DNA of 64,000 bases, from assembly GCA_003220615.1 (NCBI GenBank), contig QHTB01000132.1:62001-126000 (forward strand). Direction: 5' to 3'. The notes beneath the pieces were generated by a model. The model had not been told where the DNA came from. It did no database searches and saw only the letters and a list, made by a program, of their open reading frames with translations. This stretch comes from Candidatus Rokuibacteriota bacterium (GTDB lineage: Bacteria > Methylomirabilota > Methylomirabilia > Rokubacteriales > CSP1-6). Of the stretch, positions 61,805 to 64,000 are shown one piece after another; position 1 is the stretch's first letter, and each line of letters starts with the position of its first letter. The translations under genes and the position numbers were made by a program.

Positions 61805-62917
61805 ATGAAAAAAGATCTCCTTCGCATCAGCGCAGCGCTTGCCGTGCTGGTCTCCATCCTCGGCTTTGTCTCGGTAACGAGCGCCGGACGGGCCCGGCCG
61901 CACACCGTGGCAAGCTGTTCGCCAATCGATGTCCAACGCGCGGTGGACGCTGCTCCCATTGGGGGAACGGTGACCTTACCCTCCTGCGCGTTTACGGCCT
62001 GGGGTACGACCGTCGTCATCACCAAGCCGATCATATTGGAAGGTCAGGGCGTAGGCCTGACGACGCTCCGTCGCCAGGTGGGTGGTGCGCTGATCATGTT
62101 TCAGGTCACGGGAGTCGCCGGCTTCGAGATGCGCAATCTCACGCTCGATGGCACCTTCGATACCGACCCGAACGTGTATCAGGACATGGGCCTCGGTCTT
62201 ACGGACGCGGTGGACTTCCGGATCCATAATGTGGCTTTCCAAAATCTCTCCCGAGGAATCGAAATCCACGGCGATCCCATCGTCACCCGAGGCGTCATCT
62301 ACCTGAACACGTTCACGGACATGTACTACCTCGATCCCGTACGCGGAGCCCTGGGCTACGGTGTTGTCGTGTACGGCAGCGGCACCTGGCCCCCGCTGAG
62401 GCTCGGTACGGCGCAGAGCGTCTTCATCGAGGACAACACGTTTACCCGCAACCGGCATGCCGTGGCCTCGAACAACGGCTCGCGCTACGTCTTCCGGTTC
62501 AATACCATCATCGACAACCGCGAAAATGCCGCGGCCATCGATGCCCATGGACGAGGCGTCTGGCCGCGTGGCTCGCGTCAGTATGAAATCTACGGCAACA
62601 CGGTGGACAACGCGGTGCCCCGCTACGCCGGGGTCGCTCCTCGTGGGGGCGACGGGGTGATTTTCAGCAACCGCTTCTCGTTCAACGTGACAAACGATCT
62701 ACTCCTCACCAATGAAGGCGGCTGCGTTGGTCTCTATCCCTTGCCCGATCAAATCCGGAGTCTCTACATCTGGAACAATACCGTCCCTAACGGCGCCAGT
62801 GCGCGCATCGTTCTACAAGCCGGATGTGAGACTTTCATTCAGGTCAACCGTGACTTCTTCCTCACGCCGCCGCCCGCGTACACGCCGTTCATTCATCCCC
62901 ATCCATTGCGCGGTTAG
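61805..62917 (+). CDS. Secreted right-handed beta-helix repeat protein
   Basis: A predicted exported protein of 370 residues. A lysine start and hydrophobic stretch (MKKDLLRISAALAVLVSILGFVSVTSA, about 1-27) form a signal peptide. The rest is built of parallel beta-helix (NosD/pectate-lyase-like) rungs: IILEGQGVGLTTLRRQ, FEMRNLTLDGTF, FRIHNVAFQNLSRGIEIHG, VFIEDNTFTRNRHAVASNNGS, YEIYGNTVDNAVPRY and VIFSNRFSFNVTNDLLLTNEGGC. Such proteins bind or cleave polysaccharides; no catalytic site is clear. Its codon use is less GC-rich than its neighbours, and it lies between the tRNA remnant and the intact tRNA, which suggests horizontal gain. No ribosome-binding site is evident. Confidence 0.82.
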   Translation: MKKDLLRISAALAVLVSILGFVSVTSAGRARPHTVASCSPIDVQRAVDAAPIGGTVTLPSCAFTAWGTTVVITKPIILEGQGVGLTTLRRQVGGALIMFQVTGVAGFEMRNLTLDGTFDTDPNVYQDMGLGLTDAVDFRIHNVAFQNLSRGIEIHGDPIVTRGVIYLNTFTDMYYLDPVRGALGYGVVVYGSGTWPPLRLGTAQSVFIEDNTFTRNRHAVASNNGSRYVFRFNTIIDNRENAAAIDAHGRGVWPRGSRQYEIYGNTVDNAVPRYAGVAPRGGDGVIFSNRFSFNVTNDLLLTNEGGCVGLYPLPDQIRSLYIWNNTVPNGASARIVLQAGCETFIQVNRDFFLTPPPAYTPFIHPHPLRG

Positions 62918-62943
62918 CCTGGTGGTCCGGCGATTCTGTAAGT

Positions 62944-62965
62944 AGGGGCGGCACATCCCGCCCCT
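62944..62965. other. 8-bp hairpin after the beta-helix gene
   Basis: Arms AGGGGCGG (62944-62951) and CCGCCCCT (62958-62965) are perfectly complementary around a 6-base loop, 26 bases after the beta-helix stop. No T tract follows, so it is only a weak terminator candidate. It shares the ACATCCC core with the hairpin between mutS and mutL. TAGAAT at 62972-62977 just after it might be the -10 box of the tRNA gene, without a recognisable -35. Confidence 0.5.
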
Positions 62966-63008
62966 CGGTGATAGAATCCCGAGTGCCAAACACTTGATTT
63001 GGTTAGGT

Positions 63009-63086
<78 letters not shown>

Positions 63087-63106
63087 CTTTTTCCCCCGCG
63101 GATCTG

Positions 63107-63328
63107 ATGGCCCTTCTCCTCGTCACCAACGACGACGGCGTCCACGCGGCCGGGCTCGCGGCCCTCGCCTCGGCGCTCGCCGATCTGGGCGAGGTTCACG
63201 TGCTGGCGCCCGAGCGCGAGCAGAGCGCCCGCGGTCACGCGCTCACGCTGCACCGGCCCTTGCGCGTGCAGCGACGAGCGCCTGACCCTGGAGGGCGCCA
63301 AGAAGCGCCTGCTCGCCGAGTCGCGTAA
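63107..63328 (+). pseudogene. surE: Truncated surE fused to a MerR fragment
   Basis: SurE is a 5'-nucleotidase and survival protein of usually about 250 residues. Here the frame opens correctly, [23 protein letters not shown]...[23 protein letters not shown], with the metal-site NDDG and the [15 protein letters not shown] motif. It stops matching after about 55 codons at 63271. From 63272 the sequence is the repeated MerR 3' end read in a different frame ([13 protein letters not shown]), with a stop at 63328. The rest of surE is missing, so the product cannot be active. In other genomes surE often follows ihfA-merR-tRNA, which is consistent with the original order here. Confidence 0.88.
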
Positions 63329-63440
63329 GGGCACCGAGCAGCTCCAGTTCGGGCTGCGCGATCACGTCTACAGCGACGCGCTCCGCCGCATCCGCGAACG
63401 TCTGACTACGCTGCGAACGCGGCTGAACGGTTGAAGGCCC
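63272..63440 (+). pseudogene. Second copy of the MerR gene 3' end (repeat)
   Basis: This segment repeats 61513-61681 with three mismatches in 169 bases. It lacks the HTH-coding part and is fused to truncated surE on the left and, on the right, to the 3' end of a minus-strand outer-membrane protein gene. It keeps the MerR stop codon (63432-63434). Without a start or HTH it is non-functional. Confidence 0.93.
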
Positions 63441-64000
63441 TGCCGGGACAGTGATCGCCGGTCGAAGCGAAACGGATAACTGATGTCGAGACCGACCAGA
63501 ACCACGTTGTGGGGGATATTGCCGGCACTCTGTTCCTGATACGAAAAGCTATAGCTGGTCCGCGCGGTGAGCCAGCTGAAGATCTGATACGAAGCGTTCG
63601 CCGTCGCCCCGTACGTCGTCGTACTCGATATACTGCTCGTCGCACTGCTCGCGGTGCTCGTACTGCTCGAGCTCGTGCCCGCTGAGAACCTCGAGGTCGT
63701 TGTTCCTACGCTCACCAGCAGGGATCGGGAGGGCGAGAAAGCGATACTGCTCGAGAAGGTATCGGTTGTCGTCGGGCCCGCCTGTCCGACCACGAAGCCC
63801 TCGGAGTGTACGTACGCCACCGAGGCCCTCACCAGCCGATCGGCCACCTTGTATTCATACGAAAGAGATGCGTTCGCGTACGCGCCAACGCTGCCGTCAG
63901 TGGAAAATTGGAGCCCGGCTTGCAAACTGAGGGTGACGAGCGGCGTCAGTTGACGCGTCCCGCCCACCGTTGGGGCATTGGTGTAGGTCGTGGATGTCCC
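63368..64000 (-). CDS. Outer-membrane beta-barrel protein, partial (start outside the window, 3' end rearranged)
   Basis: The minus-strand frame is open to the right edge, so the N terminus is not visible. About 210 residues show alternating polar/aromatic strands: QLTPLVTLSLQAGLQFSTD, AYANASLSYEYKVADRLVRASVAYVH, SIAFSPSRSLLVSVGTTTSRFSAG, NASYQIFSWLTARTSYSFSYQEQS and NIPHNVVLVGLDISYPFRFD, a typical end of a barrel. A Ser/Thr-rich loop (about SSSSTSTASSATSS) may be surface-exposed. A natural stop after SYPFRF-like residues is missing; instead the frame runs through the MerR repeat (RSVVRRSRMRRSASL) to a stop at 63368. Family and function are not identified. Confidence 0.65.
   Translation of the reverse strand, partial: GTSTTYTNAPTVGGTRQLTPLVTLSLQAGLQFSTDGSVGAYANASLSYEYKVADRLVRASVAYVHSEGFVVGQAGPTTTDTFSSSIAFSPSRSLLVSVGTTTSRFSAGTSSSSTSTASSATSSISSTTTYGATANASYQIFSWLTARTSYSFSYQEQSAGNIPHNVVLVGLDISYPFRFDRRSLSRQGLQPFSRVRSVVRRSRMRRSASL

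Noticed and set aside
62944-62965. Intrinsic terminator for the beta-helix gene
   Set aside because: The stem is strong but no T tract follows it, so it was listed as a hairpin only.

Overview
The window is 64 kb of high-GC, Gram-negative bacterial chromosome. Outer-membrane and lipid A genes (bamA, skp-like, lpxD, lpxA, lpxI, lpxB, lpxK, waaA, lol genes) sit beside a lipoprotein N-acyltransferase. Gene content and order (smc-rodZ-ftsY-rib operon, miaA next to hflX, IHF beside a MerR regulator) fit a deep-branching environmental lineage such as Methylomirabilota/Rokubacteria or a deltaproteobacterial relative. That placement is an inference from gene order and composition; no marker was aligned. 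The sequence may come from a metagenome.

Layout. 0-1.7 kb: 3' part of smc. 1.7-7.4 kb: rodZ, ftsY, a complete riboflavin operon (ribD, ribE, ribBA, ribH) and nusB. 7.4-14.2 kb: a phosphoesterase, lnt, prfB with a programmed +1 frameshift, lysS and a LolC/LolD transporter. 14.3-16.8 kb: clpC. 16.8-27.6 kb: outer-membrane assembly and lipid A genes through waaA and lpxK. 27.6-36.9 kb: LPS core heptose and glycosyltransferase genes (waaF, four GT4 enzymes, gmhB, rfaE1, rfaE2, waaC, a GT2 enzyme). 36.9-40 kb: trpS, scpA, scpB, rluB. 40-45.7 kb: pheA, a hisC-like aminotransferase, tyrA, aroA, cmk, plsC. 45.7-49.2 kb: ribosomal protein S1, sppA, an IHF/HU protein and a HIT protein. 49.2-59.1 kb: mutS, mutL, miaA, hflX, pgsA, a DUF512 iron-sulfur protein and der. 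59.1-61.7 kb: a DUF3047 protein, a SPOR-domain protein, a second IHF/HU protein and a MerR regulator.

Almost everything up to 61.7 kb lies on the + strand with stop/start overlaps of 1-8 bases, so long co-transcribed arrays are likely. The few gaps (before clpC, before pheA, before the IHF gene at 48.4 kb, between mutS and mutL) hold candidate promoters or hairpins. No stretch over 300 bases lacks a gene.

The last 2.4 kb differ. The MerR gene is followed by a degenerate proline tRNA remnant, then a less GC-rich secreted beta-helix gene, an intact tRNA-Pro(GGG), and a surE gene cut off after about 55 codons. That surE stub is fused to a 169-bp near-identical second copy of the MerR gene 3' end. 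The copy in turn abuts the 3' end of a minus-strand outer-membrane beta-barrel gene that runs off the window. This is either a real rearrangement at a tRNA gene or a chimeric assembly join, and it is the most unusual part of the window. I did not find CRISPR, phage, transposase or defence genes.
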